From positions 1 to 28,111 of the forward strand of contig JAUIEM010000081.1 of the NCBI GenBank assembly GCA_030428695.1: DNA of 28,111 nt, in the 5' to 3' direction. Positions 7,756 to 16,426 of the stretch are shown here, piece by piece (position 1 is the first letter of the stretch; every line of letters starts with the position of its first letter). This DNA comes from a bacterium (GTDB taxonomy: Bacteria; Planctomycetota; J058; JAJDCP01). The notes under the pieces were generated by a model. It was not told the DNA's origin and did no database searches. It saw only the letters and a program-made list of their open reading frames with translations. The translations under genes were made by a program, and so were the position numbers.

Positions 7756-8951
7756 GCCGGCGCCTCGATCACGAGCGCGATGCCCTGTCCGCCGCCGATG
7801 CAGGCCGACGCGACGCCGTACTTCCCGCCCCGCCGCTTCAGCTCGAGCGCCAGGGTCAGCACCAGCCGCGTGCCGGTCGCGCCGAGGGGGTGGCCGATCG
7901 CGATCGCCCCGCCGTTGACGTTGCACTTCGCCCGGTCGAGCCCCAGCTCGCGCTCGCAGGCGAGGTACTGGGCGGCGAAGGCCTCGTTGATCTCGATCAG
8001 GTCGATCTGCTCGAGGGTCAGCCCGGCGTACTTCAGGGCGAGCCGGATGGCCGGCGCCGGCCCGATGCCCATGATCGAGGGGTCGACCCCGTACACCGCC
8101 CAGGACTTGATCGTCGCCAGATGGGGCAGATCGTACTGCTCGAGCGCGTCGCTCCCGGCGAGCACGACGGCGGCGGCGCCGTCGACGATGCCGGAGGCGT
8201 TGCCCGCCGTGATCGTGCTCTCCTTGCCGAAGGCCGAAGGCAGCTTGGCGAGCACCTCGAGGGTGGTGTCGGCGCGCACGTGATCGTCGCGATCGACGAC
8301 GATCGACTTCTTGCGGCGCTTGACGGTGACCGGCACGATCTCCTCGGCGAAGATCCCGGCCTCGAACGCCTTGACGGCGGCCTGGACGCTGCGCAGGGCG
8401 TATTCGTCCTGCTCTTCCCGCGAGATCTCGTACTTCTTGCCGAGCTTGTCGGCCGTCTGCGCCATGAACAGGTCGCAGTAGGGATCCTTCAGGGCCTCGA
8501 ACAGCAGGTCTTCGAGCTGCGTGTTCGAGCCGAAGCGGAAACCCTTGCGCCCCCCGCGGAGGACGTGCGGCGCCTGGCTCATGTTCTCCATACCGCCCGC
8601 GAGGACGAACTCGGCCTCGCCGAGCTGGATCATCTGCGCGCCGGAGACGATCGACTGGATGCCCGAGCCACACAGGCGGTTGACGGTCAGGGCCGGCTTC
8701 TCGAAGGGGATCCCGGCCTTGAGGGCGACGTGCCGCGCGCCGTAGATCGCGTCGGCAGAGGTCTGCAGGGCGTTGCCGACGACGGTGTGACCGATCTGGC
8801 CCGGCTGCACCTTGCTGCGCTTGAGCGCTTCTTTGCTCGCGAGGGCGCCGAGCTCGATCGCAGAGAGACCGGCGAGCAGGCCTCCGTGGGGGCTACCGGA
8901 ATACTCGGCCATCGGGGTGCGGGCCCCGGCCAGGATGACGACTTCCTTCAA
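7752..8951 (-). CDS. Acetyl-CoA acetyltransferase / thiolase
   Basis: This 399-residue thiolase either condenses two acetyl-CoA to acetoacetyl-CoA or cleaves 3-ketoacyl-CoA. All catalytic elements are present: nucleophile Cys94 in NRLCGSGIQS, the NEAFA motif at 322-326, His354 in GGAIAIGHPLGATG and the acid/base Cys384 in SACIGGGQG. Length is normal for the family. The start is TTG at 8951, seven nt after GGGAG, and gives the expected N-terminus KEVVILAGARTP. It lies 31 bp downstream of enoyl-CoA hydratase, and the AsmA-like gene overlaps its stop. The neighbour suggests beta-oxidation or short-chain acyl-CoA metabolism. The biosynthetic and degradative subtypes cannot be told apart from motifs alone. 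Confidence 0.95.
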   Translation of the reverse strand: MKEVVILAGARTPMAEYSGSPHGGLLAGLSAIELGALASKEALKRSKVQPGQIGHTVVGNALQTSADAIYGARHVALKAGIPFEKPALTVNRLCGSGIQSIVSGAQMIQLGEAEFVLAGGMENMSQAPHVLRGGRKGFRFGSNTQLEDLLFEALKDPYCDLFMAQTADKLGKKYEISREEQDEYALRSVQAAVKAFEAGIFAEEIVPVTVKRRKKSIVVDRDDHVRADTTLEVLAKLPSAFGKESTITAGNASGIVDGAAAVVLAGSDALEQYDLPHLATIKSWAVYGVDPSIMGIGPAPAIRLALKYAGLTLEQIDLIEINEAFAAQYLACERELGLDRAKCNVNGGAIAIGHPLGATGTRLVLTLALELKRRGGKYGVASACIGGGQGIALVIEAPA

Positions 8952-8982
8952 TGTTCAGCTCCCGTTTGGCTTCGGCGTTGGA

Positions 8983-9768
8983 TCAACGACCCTGGAAATC
9001 GGGCTTGCGTTTCTCGAGGAATGCCTTCGTGCCTTCCTGCATGTCTTCGGTGGCGCACGACAGGGCGAACAGGTCGGCCTCGATGCTCAGCCCGTCCGCG
9101 AGCGTGCCCTCGAGACCCCGGCGGATCGCCTCGAGGGCGTAGCCGACCGCGAGCGGCGCGTTCTTCGTGATCTTCTTCGCGAGCGCGCGGGCCTCGTCGA
9201 GCAGGGCCTCGGGGGCACACACCTTGTTGACCAGCCCGATGCACAGCGCCTCCTCGGCCCGGATGCGCCCGCCGGTCAACACCAGCTCGTAGGCCCGGCC
9301 GGCGCCGACCAGGCGGGCGAGCCGCTGGGTGCCGCCAAAGCCGGGGATCAGGCCGAGCCCGACCTCGGGCTGACCGACCTGGGCACGCTCGGACGCGACC
9401 CGCATGTGGCAGGCCATCGCGAGCTCGAGCCCGCCACCGAGGGCGAAGCCGTTGATCGCGGCGATCACCGGCTTGCTCAACCGCTCGATCGCGTCGAACA
9501 CCGACTGGCCGATCTGCGCGTGGCGCTTGCTGCGCGCGACATCGAGGTCGGCGAGCTCGGAGATGTCCGCGCCGGCGACGAAGGCCTTGTCGCCCGCACC
9601 CGTCAGGATCACCGCGCCGACCGCCTCGTCGCTGTTCAGCTCCCAAAAGCAGCTCTGCAGCTCGGCGAGCAGCTCGAGGTTGAGCGCGTTGAGCTTGGCC
9701 TGCCGGTCGATGGTCACGAGGGCGACGCCGGCGTCGTCCTCGCGTCGGATGAAGTTGTACTCCGTCAT
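8983..9768 (-). CDS. Enoyl-CoA hydratase (crotonase family)
   Basis: This 261-residue crotonase adds water to trans-2-enoyl-CoA, a beta-oxidation step. Both catalytic glutamates of classical enoyl-CoA hydratases are present: Glu115 in GGGLELAMAC and Glu135 in VGQPEVGLGLIPGFGGTQRL, 20 residues apart as in rat crotonase (Glu144/Glu164). The oxyanion-hole segment FVAGADISEL is intact. ATG 9768 is preceded by GGAGAGAG and gives the family N-terminus. The frame continues upstream to 9876 only as Arg-rich non-coding sequence. The thiolase gene follows after 31 bp, so the two enzymes are likely cotranscribed and act in sequence on acyl-CoA substrates. Confidence 0.94.
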   Translation of the reverse strand: MTEYNFIRREDDAGVALVTIDRQAKLNALNLELLAELQSCFWELNSDEAVGAVILTGAGDKAFVAGADISELADLDVARSKRHAQIGQSVFDAIERLSKPVIAAINGFALGGGLELAMACHMRVASERAQVGQPEVGLGLIPGFGGTQRLARLVGAGRAYELVLTGGRIRAEEALCIGLVNKVCAPEALLDEARALAKKITKNAPLAVGYALEAIRRGLEGTLADGLSIEADLFALSCATEDMQEGTKAFLEKRKPDFQGR

Positions 9769-9835
9769 GTCTCTCTCCGTCTGTCCCTCGCGGGGAGTGG
9801 ATGGCTTCGCGGCGCACCCGGCCCGCAGTGGCGAC

Positions 9836-9852
9836 CTCCGCGCCGGAGCGAC
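9836..9852. repeat. 17-bp dispersed repeat, copy 1 (intergenic)
   Basis: CTCCGCGCCGGAGCGAC occurs here and again exactly at 24506-24522, both in intergenic DNA. Its first 13 bases form a hairpin (CTCCG-CGC-CGGAG). This copy lies in the 166-bp gap between the giant repeat protein and enoyl-CoA hydratase, inside a wider imperfect inverted repeat (GGCTTCG at about 9802 and CGAAGCC at about 9852). No promoter is recognisable in this gap. Confidence 0.7.
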
Positions 9853-9934
9853 CGAAGCCGCGCAGCACGGAGGCACGCTGACGCTCGCCAGACCGGCCCG
9901 CTGCCGCGCAAGCGACCGCGCAGGCCGCGGGGGC

Positions 9935-12900
9935 TCAGTTCGCCGCCTGCTCCTGCGCCTTCTGGATGAAGCGGCGGAACAGCTTGTCGTTCAGCTGGTT
10001 GTGGACATCCTCGGTCGCGGTGAAGCCGAACAGGTGCAGCTCTCCGCCATCCGGGACCAGGACGAGCGCGTGCGCGAGCCGGGAGCCGTCCTTGGTCAGG
10101 GTGCCCCGGATCACGTGGCAGGTCTTGCCCGGCACGATCTCCGTGTCGGCGACCGAGCTCGTGAAGGTGTAGTCCTCGCGCGCCTTCAGTTTGTCCTGGA
10201 CCTTCTTGTTGAGATCCTCCATCGCGACCCCGCGGGTCTCGATGGTGGTGACAGTGAAGTTCGGGTTGAAGCCGTCGATCTCCCCGCTGTGCGAGAAGGT
10301 CGCGACACCGTCACGCTGACTGACCTGCCAGCCCTCGGGGTGGCTGATCTCACGCTCGCCGACCTTGGTGCTCGCGACCAGGCCGGCCGTCTCGGCCTCG
10401 GCGACCATCGCGACCATCGACGCGCGCTGCGCGGCTTCCCACTCGGCCCGACCGTCGGTGATCGCCTGGGCGTAGAGGTCCGCGGCCTGCTTGAAGGCCT
10501 TGCGGGCCTCGCTGGCAGCGGAGGTCGCCGCCTGGGCGGCCTGGACGGTGGCGACGACCTTACGCGCGTCGGCTTCGAGGAAGCCACCGGACTCGAACTG
10601 TGCGTTCGCGTTCTCGACGAGCGAGGCCTTGGCGTGGGAGTCGGCCTTCAGCGCCAGCCCGCGCTGCTCGGCGGCGAGCTTCTTCTCGTCGTCCATGCGG
10701 GCGAGGGCGGTGTCGAGGGAGGCGCGCGCCCGGGCCATCGCGGCCTCGGCCTCGGCCTTGACCTCGAGGGCGGTCGTCAGGGCGTTGGCGTAGCCGTCAC
10801 GCGCCCTGTTGAAGGCGACCTTGGCGGCTTCCCAGTCCTCGCGCTGCTCATGCTGCTGGGCCTCGGCGAAGGCCCGGGCGGCGCCCTCGAACAGGGCGGT
10901 CGCGTGCTCGCTGGCGCCCTCGGCTTGCGCCTGGGTCCGCGCCTCTTCCGCGGCCACCCGGCTGGCGGTGACTTCCTGGCGCAGGCCGGCGACCGCCGCG
11001 TCGTGCTCGGCCTTCGCGGCGACCGCGGCCTGGGCGGTGGCGGTGAAGCCGCTCGCGGCGGCCGCGAACAGGTTCTCCGCTTGCTTGTACTCCTCGTCGG
11101 CGAACTTCGCGTCCGCCTGTGAGTACTTGTCGCGGGCGGCCCGCAGCTCGTCGCTGGCCCAGCGCTCCGCGTCGGCCTGCTGCGCGGTGGCCCGCGCGGC
11201 GTCGGCGGCCTGGCGGGCGGTCTCGGCGGCGCCGCGCGCCTGGGCCAACGTCTCGGAGGCCGAGAGCGTGCTCAGGTGCTCGCGCACCGCCGCGAACGCC
11301 GCCTTCGCCGCCGCGACGTGGCTCTCCGCGAGCGCGTGATCGCTCGAGGCGAGCGCGGCCCGCGCATCGGTGAGCAGCTTGTCGCCTTCCGCGAGGCTGT
11401 CGGTCGCGCCGAGCTCTTCCGCCGTCGCGAACAGCTCGGCCCGTTCGGCGTCGAGCGCGGTCAGCTGCGCTTCGATCGCGGCGACCACGTCGGACGCACC
11501 GGCGGCATTCTCCGCGGCGGTCGTGAACAGCGCCTCGGCACGCTGGAAGGCAGCCGTGGCGGCCGCGAAGTCGTCGGCGCTCAGGGCCGCCTGGCCTTCG
11601 TCGAGGGCAGTGGTCGCCGCGGCGAAGTCCTCGGCGGCGCGCTGCTCGGCCTGCGCGGTCTGCGCCGCTTCGCGGGCAGCGCGCGCCGAGGTCTGGGCCT
11701 GGATCGCCTCGTTCCGCAGCTGTTCCTCGGCGCTCATCGCCGCGGTGCGTGCCTTCTCGAACGCGGCGCGGGCGTCGGCGGCGAGCAGGGTGACGGCCTC
11801 GTAGCCCTCGTCGGCGAACTGGCTGGTCGCCTTGTCGAGCGCCTCCTGGCCGCTGACGAAGTCGGCCTGATCTTCCGGAACACCGGCCTCCAGGGCGGCG
11901 GCGCGCGCCGCGTTCGCCGCGGCCAGCGCGTCGGTCGCCTGGGCTTTGGCGGCGAGACCGGTCGCCTCGTCGAACAGCGCGGTCGCGGCGCCGAACGCGG
12001 CGACCGCGTCGGCCACGCGCCCCTCCTCGGAGAGCAGCTCGGCTTCGCCGCGCTTGCTCCGCGCGTCGATCATCACGTCCTCGGCCCAGCGCGCGGCCTC
12101 GGCCGCTTCGGCCCGGGCTTCCGCCGCCACCGCGGCGTCGCGGGCGGTGCCCAGCTGCGCGGTCAGCTCGACGGCGTCGGTGGTCAACAGGCGGAACGTC
12201 TCCGCGACGCCCTCGAAGCCCGCGGTCGCGCCCTCGTAGTCCTGGTCGCCGAGCTGCACCTGCGCGGCCTCGAGGGCCTGCAACGCCGCCGCCCAACCGT
12301 CGGGATTGACGCCGGCCACGTTCGCCTCTTCGGCCGCCTGGCGCGCCGCGTCGGCCTTGGCCTTGGCGGCGAGCGCGGTCGCCTCGCCGCCCTCGGCGGC
12401 GGCGATCTTCGCCTCTTCCGCGGCCTGCGCGAAGGCGCCCACCGCCGCTCCGTAGGCGAGCTCGGCGGCGGTGAAGTCGCCGGCCGACTCGGCCGTGCGG
12501 GCTTCCTCCATCGAACCGAGACCGGCCTCGAAGCTCGCAGCCGCGAGCTCTTCGGCGCCGGCGGCGCGGGCGTTCTGCTCGGCCATCGCCGCCTTCTCCG
12601 CGGCGGCGACCAGCGCCTCGCGCAGCTCGGCGAGCGCCGCGATCGCGCGATCGGTCGCGGCCTTGAAGGCGTCGCGGGCCTGCTCCAGACCGGCGACCGC
12701 GTCCTCGAAGGCACCCGCGCCCTCGGAGACCATCGCCGCGGCCTTGGCGTTCTCCGCGCTGGCCCACAGCTCCGGAGCGTAGGTCGAGGCGCCTTCCGCC
12801 TCGGCCATCTGCATCGCGTCGTCGACCTCGGCGTGCAGCGCTTCGACCCGCGCCTTCAAGCCTTCGACGATCGCCGCCTCGGCATCGGCCACAGACTGGG

Positions 12901-15900
12901 CCTCGGCCTGGCGCGCCTCGCTGAGCGCGGCCTCACGGGCCTGCGCCTGGGCCTCGGCGCGATCGGCGTTGCGCTCGTCGATCTGCGCGAGCAGCTCGGC
13001 CCGGATCGCCGCCTGGCCCTCGGCAACCGCCGTGAAGGCAGCCGCGGCCTCGGTGAAGAGCATGTGGGCCTCATCGAACATGTCCTGTCCGAAGCTCTGG
13101 TGGCCCTTGGTCAGCATCGCGTCGGCTTCGGCCAGCTCGTCCTGCGTCGCCCCCTCGGTCTCGGCCAGGGCCCGGGCGTCCATCGCGGCGCGCCGCGCCT
13201 CGTCGGCCCAGGCCTGCTTCTCGGCGAGCACCTCTTCGCTCGAGGCGACGACCCAGCCCTCGAGCAGGCTGACGGCCGCGCCGGCGGACGAAGCCGCCGC
13301 GACGAAGTCACCGGCCTGCTGCGCGCTGCGCGCGTTGGCCACCAGGGTGTCGGCCTCGGCGAGCTCGTCGTCGGCGAAGCCGCGGTCGACGAGCAGGGCC
13401 CGCAGGGAGTCGGCTTCGGCGAGCTGCGCCGCGGCGAGCTCTTCGGCGTTCTCTTCCGTCGCCATCGCGGCGAGCGCCGCGTTGAACCCTGCCACGGCCG
13501 AGCCGGCGAGGGCGACCGCCTCTTCGAAGCGGCCGTCCGCCGAAGCGGCCCGCGCCGCCTCGAGCTCGGCGTCGGCGTCGGCCAGCGCAGCCTCGGCCAC
13601 GCCTTGCGACACGACCCGCGTCCGCTCGCTCTCGGCGGCGGCCAGGGCCTCGGTCGCCTCGGCCTCGGTCACCATCGGCTCGACCACGGGGGGCCATGCT
13701 TCGAACCACTGGCGGGCGGTCTGGTACTCGGAGAGTGCCCCGGCGAGGTCTCCCGCGGCGAGCAGCTCGTCTCCGGTCGCGACGACAGCGTCCCCTTCGG
13801 CGAGCTCGGCCGCCCGGTCCGGATGGGAAGCGGCGCGCTCTTCGCGCAGCGCCCGCGTCTCGTCACCGACCGCCGCGACCGCACCGTTCAGCCCCTGCAG
13901 CTCTGCCCGGAAGGCCTCGGCAGCCGAGTCGAAGGCACCGGCTTCGACCTCGGCGTCGGCCGCTTCGATCGCGGCGTCGAGGGCTGCGAGCCGCTCTGCG
14001 TCCTCGGACAGCCAGGCGAGCAGACCCTCGCGGGCGGTGAGCAGCGCGGCCCGCGCGGTCTGGGCCTCGGCCGCCTTCGCTTCGTTCTCGGCCGCCGCGC
14101 GCGCCGCAGCGATCGCCGCCTCGCGCTCGGCGAGCAGCTTCTGCAGACGCGCGTCGAGGGCCAGGCCGACCGCCTCGTGGGAGGCGGCGCGCCACGCCAT
14201 CAGGCCTTCGGCGAGGACCGCCGCCGCCGCCTCGGCGCCCTGCTGGGCCGCGGCGAAGTCGCCGTCGGCGAACAGCTCGCGGGCTTCGAGCAGCTGCTGG
14301 TTCGGGCCGGCGGTGACGTCGTCGCCGACCCCGTCGGCCACCGCCGCATCCAGCGATGCCTGCGTCGAGGCCAGCGCCGCCTCGGCCGCCGTCCGCGCCT
14401 CGTCCTGGCCGGCGGTCTCACGCGCCGCGGCGAGGGCTTCGGCGAACACGTCGCGGGCGTCGCCGGCGCGGGTCACCGCCATCGCGTAGTCTTCGGCCTC
14501 GAAGGCGGTCTCCGCGGCCTGGATCAGGACCTGGCCGGCCGCGATGCGGTCTTCCGCCGCGCCGGCTTCCTGCGCGGCGCTCTCGGCCTCGCGGGCCTCG
14601 GCCAGCGCGAGCTCGGCCCGCTCGATCGGATCGGCCTGGAGCATCGCGATGTTCTTCTCGCACAGCGCGACAGCCTGTTCGTAGAGGGCGATCGCCGCGG
14701 CCTCATCCGCTTCCGCATCGGCCTGCGCGACCAACGCCTCGGGCTCCGCGGTCTCCCCGCCGGCTTCGGCCAGCCGCGCGATCGCCGCGGCGGCGGCCGC
14801 CGCCGCGTCATCGCGGGGACCGGGCAGGTTCGTCGCGATCATCTCCGCGACGCCGGACAGGCTGCCCGTCGCCTCGTCGAAGTTGCCCGCCGTCGCGAGC
14901 GCGTCGGCGTCCGCCAGGGTCTGCTCGACGCTCGCGACCGCCTCGGCCGGCAGCGCCTCCCGCGCGCCGTCGAGCTCGGCCCGGGCGGCGGTCGCGGCCG
15001 CGCTGTAGGAAGCCCAGCCCTCGCGCAGCGCGGCGACCGCGGCCGTCGCCTGCTCGACGGAGGCGACGGCGCCCTCCGGATCGCTCTCGACCGTCGCGCG
15101 GGCCGCGTCCAACGACTCCTGATGCGGCGTCAACAGGGGCGCCGGAACGCCTTCGCTGGCGGCGCCGGAGAGCGCCTGGGCGAGAACCTCCGCCGCGCCG
15201 TCGAAGTTGCCGGTGCGGGCGGCGAGCGCTTCGGCGTAGGCCGCGCGCACGTCTTCGAGGAGCGGCTTCGCCTGCGCGTCGAGCTGCTGGCTGTGCAGCA
15301 TCAGGCCGCGCTTGAGCGCCTCGGCCTGGTCGGCCTGTTCACCGGCCCGCGCCTTGAGGTCACGGATCTCGGCGATCAGCGCCTCGACCTCGGCGGCGAG
15401 CGCCGCGACGTCGATCTCGGGGCCGGCGAGGAAGGCGTCGAGACGCGCGCTCAGCGCCTCGTCGATCCGACGCGCGGTGACGACGTTCAGGGCCTTGGCG
15501 AAGGCGCTCCTGGCGTCCTCGAGCCAAGCGATCGCATCCTCGTTCTCACCGGCCGAGAACGCGGCCTGCGCCTGCGACAGGATCGCGTCACCCGCGCTGA
15601 GGTCCGCTCCGGCCGCCTCTGCGGCGCCGCGCGTCTCGAGCGTGTGGGCCTCGGCGGCGCGGACATCGGCTTCGGTCGGGCCGGTCGGGCCCGGCTCAGG
15701 ACCCGGGCCGGGACCGGGGCCGGGGTCTGGATCCGGGTCCGTGGTCTCGCTGCCGTCGCCGTAGCGATCGACCCACTCCTTGCGGGCGAGCTCGAACAGC
15801 TGCTTCGCCTCCTGGAAACCTTCGAGGGCGTACTGCAGATAGCCGGTGGCGAGATCGGCCGTCGCCTGGTTGAAGGCGGCCGCCGCGCGGTCCCAGGTGC

Positions 15901-16237
15901 CGGTGCCGAGCACGAAGCCGACCCGCTTGGTCTCTGCCTTCGCGGCTTCGGCCTCGAGCTTCGCGGCCTGGACGTCGGCCTCGCTGATGTCGGCGGGCGG
16001 TGGCGGCGCATCGCGGTCGGGGTTGGCGGGATCGTCCGGCGCGAACTCGATGCGCTGGATCTTCGAGCGCTCGATCTTCACCCGGTTGCCGCCGAGGTCG
16101 ATGGTGACCGTCAGGCTGTCCGTCTCGACGATCGGTCCTTCGAGAACCTCGTTGGTGCGCATCACGATGATGCCCGCGTAGGCGCTGGTCAGGCCGAGTA
16201 GAAAGGCGCCGATTACAAGTCGATGACGGTTGGTCAT
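9935..16237 (-). CDS. Giant exported Ala-rich helical-repeat protein with PsbP/DcrB-like C-terminus
   Basis: This is 2100 residues. Residues 1-22 are a signal peptide (cleavage near SAYA-G). Residues 23-70 form a small beta domain (EGPIVETDSLTVTIDLGGNR, then KIERSKIQRIEF). A Pro/Gly/Asp linker lies near 164-185. Residues 190-1940 contain more than 20 degenerate units of about 80-90 residues, each with an Ala-rich helix, often an AEGA-type turn, and a helix pair anchored by GDF-x-x-A (for example SAGDFTAAELAYGAAVGAF, SADDFAAATAAFQRAEALF). This resembles TPR or DUF4398-type repeats. Residues 1955-2100 (HPEGWQVSQRDGVATFSHSG ... ALVLVPDGGELHLFGFTA) look like a PsbP/DcrB/Mog1 fold. ATG 16237 has GGAG eight nt upstream. 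Its own promoter and palindrome precede it. It is probably periplasmic or surface-exposed. Function is unknown. Confidence 0.85.
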   Translation of the reverse strand: MTNRHRLVIGAFLLGLTSAYAGIIVMRTNEVLEGPIVETDSLTVTIDLGGNRVKIERSKIQRIEFAPDDPANPDRDAPPPPADISEADVQAAKLEAEAAKAETKRVGFVLGTGTWDRAAAAFNQATADLATGYLQYALEGFQEAKQLFELARKEWVDRYGDGSETTDPDPDPGPGPGPGPEPGPTGPTEADVRAAEAHTLETRGAAEAAGADLSAGDAILSQAQAAFSAGENEDAIAWLEDARSAFAKALNVVTARRIDEALSARLDAFLAGPEIDVAALAAEVEALIAEIRDLKARAGEQADQAEALKRGLMLHSQQLDAQAKPLLEDVRAAYAEALAARTGNFDGAAEVLAQALSGAASEGVPAPLLTPHQESLDAARATVESDPEGAVASVEQATAAVAALREGWASYSAAATAARAELDGAREALPAEAVASVEQTLADADALATAGNFDEATGSLSGVAEMIATNLPGPRDDAAAAAAAAIARLAEAGGETAEPEALVAQADAEADEAAAIALYEQAVALCEKNIAMLQADPIERAELALAEAREAESAAQEAGAAEDRIAAGQVLIQAAETAFEAEDYAMAVTRAGDARDVFAEALAAARETAGQDEARTAAEAALASTQASLDAAVADGVGDDVTAGPNQQLLEARELFADGDFAAAQQGAEAAAAVLAEGLMAWRAASHEAVGLALDARLQKLLAEREAAIAAARAAAENEAKAAEAQTARAALLTAREGLLAWLSEDAERLAALDAAIEAADAEVEAGAFDSAAEAFRAELQGLNGAVAAVGDETRALREERAASHPDRAAELAEGDAVVATGDELLAAGDLAGALSEYQTARQWFEAWPPVVEPMVTEAEATEALAAAESERTRVVSQGVAEAALADADAELEAARAASADGRFEEAVALAGSAVAGFNAALAAMATEENAEELAAAQLAEADSLRALLVDRGFADDELAEADTLVANARSAQQAGDFVAAASSAGAAVSLLEGWVVASSEEVLAEKQAWADEARRAAMDARALAETEGATQDELAEADAMLTKGHQSFGQDMFDEAHMLFTEAAAAFTAVAEGQAAIRAELLAQIDERNADRAEAQAQAREAALSEARQAEAQSVADAEAAIVEGLKARVEALHAEVDDAMQMAEAEGASTYAPELWASAENAKAAAMVSEGAGAFEDAVAGLEQARDAFKAATDRAIAALAELREALVAAAEKAAMAEQNARAAGAEELAAASFEAGLGSMEEARTAESAGDFTAAELAYGAAVGAFAQAAEEAKIAAAEGGEATALAAKAKADAARQAAEEANVAGVNPDGWAAALQALEAAQVQLGDQDYEGATAGFEGVAETFRLLTTDAVELTAQLGTARDAAVAAEARAEAAEAARWAEDVMIDARSKRGEAELLSEEGRVADAVAAFGAATALFDEATGLAAKAQATDALAAANAARAAALEAGVPEDQADFVSGQEALDKATSQFADEGYEAVTLLAADARAAFEKARTAAMSAEEQLRNEAIQAQTSARAAREAAQTAQAEQRAAEDFAAATTALDEGQAALSADDFAAATAAFQRAEALFTTAAENAAGASDVVAAIEAQLTALDAERAELFATAEELGATDSLAEGDKLLTDARAALASSDHALAESHVAAAKAAFAAVREHLSTLSASETLAQARGAAETARQAADAARATAQQADAERWASDELRAARDKYSQADAKFADEEYKQAENLFAAAASGFTATAQAAVAAKAEHDAAVAGLRQEVTASRVAAEEARTQAQAEGASEHATALFEGAARAFAEAQQHEQREDWEAAKVAFNRARDGYANALTTALEVKAEAEAAMARARASLDTALARMDDEKKLAAEQRGLALKADSHAKASLVENANAQFESGGFLEADARKVVATVQAAQAATSAASEARKAFKQAADLYAQAITDGRAEWEAAQRASMVAMVAEAETAGLVASTKVGEREISHPEGWQVSQRDGVATFSHSGEIDGFNPNFTVTTIETRGVAMEDLNKKVQDKLKAREDYTFTSSVADTEIVPGKTCHVIRGTLTKDGSRLAHALVLVPDGGELHLFGFTATEDVHNQLNDKLFRRFIQKAQEQAAN

Positions 16238-16266
16238 TGCGATACTCCGATCTCGCTTGGGAGGCC

Positions 16267-16285
16267 GCTATTTCAGCTGAATAGC
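16267..16285. promoter_or_regulatory. Operator-like palindrome in the giant gene's leader
   Basis: The sequence GCTA-T-TTCAGCTGAA-TAGC is a near-perfect palindrome with a 10-bp perfect core and one extra T. It starts 5 bp downstream of the -10 box at 16291-16296 and covers the likely transcription start. That is a position typical for repressor binding. The regulator is unknown. Confidence 0.5.
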
Positions 16286-16290
16286 GCCCT

Positions 16291-16299
16291 ATCCTATCA
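16291..16299 (-). promoter_or_regulatory. Extended -10 promoter of the giant repeat-protein gene
   Basis: The minus strand reads TGATAGGAT, an extended -10 (TG-N-TAGGAT) about 55 bp before ATG 16237. A -35 box is not convincing, which is acceptable for an extended -10. It shows the gene probably has its own transcript and is not only read through from 16427. Confidence 0.5.
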
Positions 16300-16340
16300 C
16301 AGGCGACGGAAGAGCCGCCACACGTCGTCTGTTTTTCACC

Positions 16341-16357
16341 CGCAGTCCGGGACTGCG
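16341..16357. terminator. Hairpin between the coiled-coil gene and the giant gene
   Basis: A perfect 7-bp stem CGCAGTC-CGG-GACTGCG lies 70 bp beyond the stop of the 16427-18133 gene. On the minus strand it is followed by GGTGAAAAAC, not a T-run, so intrinsic termination is uncertain. It may mark the operon end. Confidence 0.35.
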
Positions 16358-16426
16358 ACGGGACAGTGGCTCGCCCGCGGGGCCCTCATCGCCGTCGGTT
16401 GCGTCGCTCGTCGTCCGGTACAGCCC

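Noticed and set aside
7756..8673. Extension of the AsmA-like frame far upstream through the thiolase gene.
   Set aside because: The extended part is an Arg/Gly-rich shadow of the thiolase and would not precede the membrane helix in a real protein.
11276..16201. A 1641-codon open frame on the plus strand, antisense to the giant gene.
   Set aside because: It is the mirror of an Ala/Glu-rich gene in GC-rich DNA. Its product is Arg/Gly-rich without domains, while the minus-strand frame has a signal peptide, RBS, promoter and repeats.
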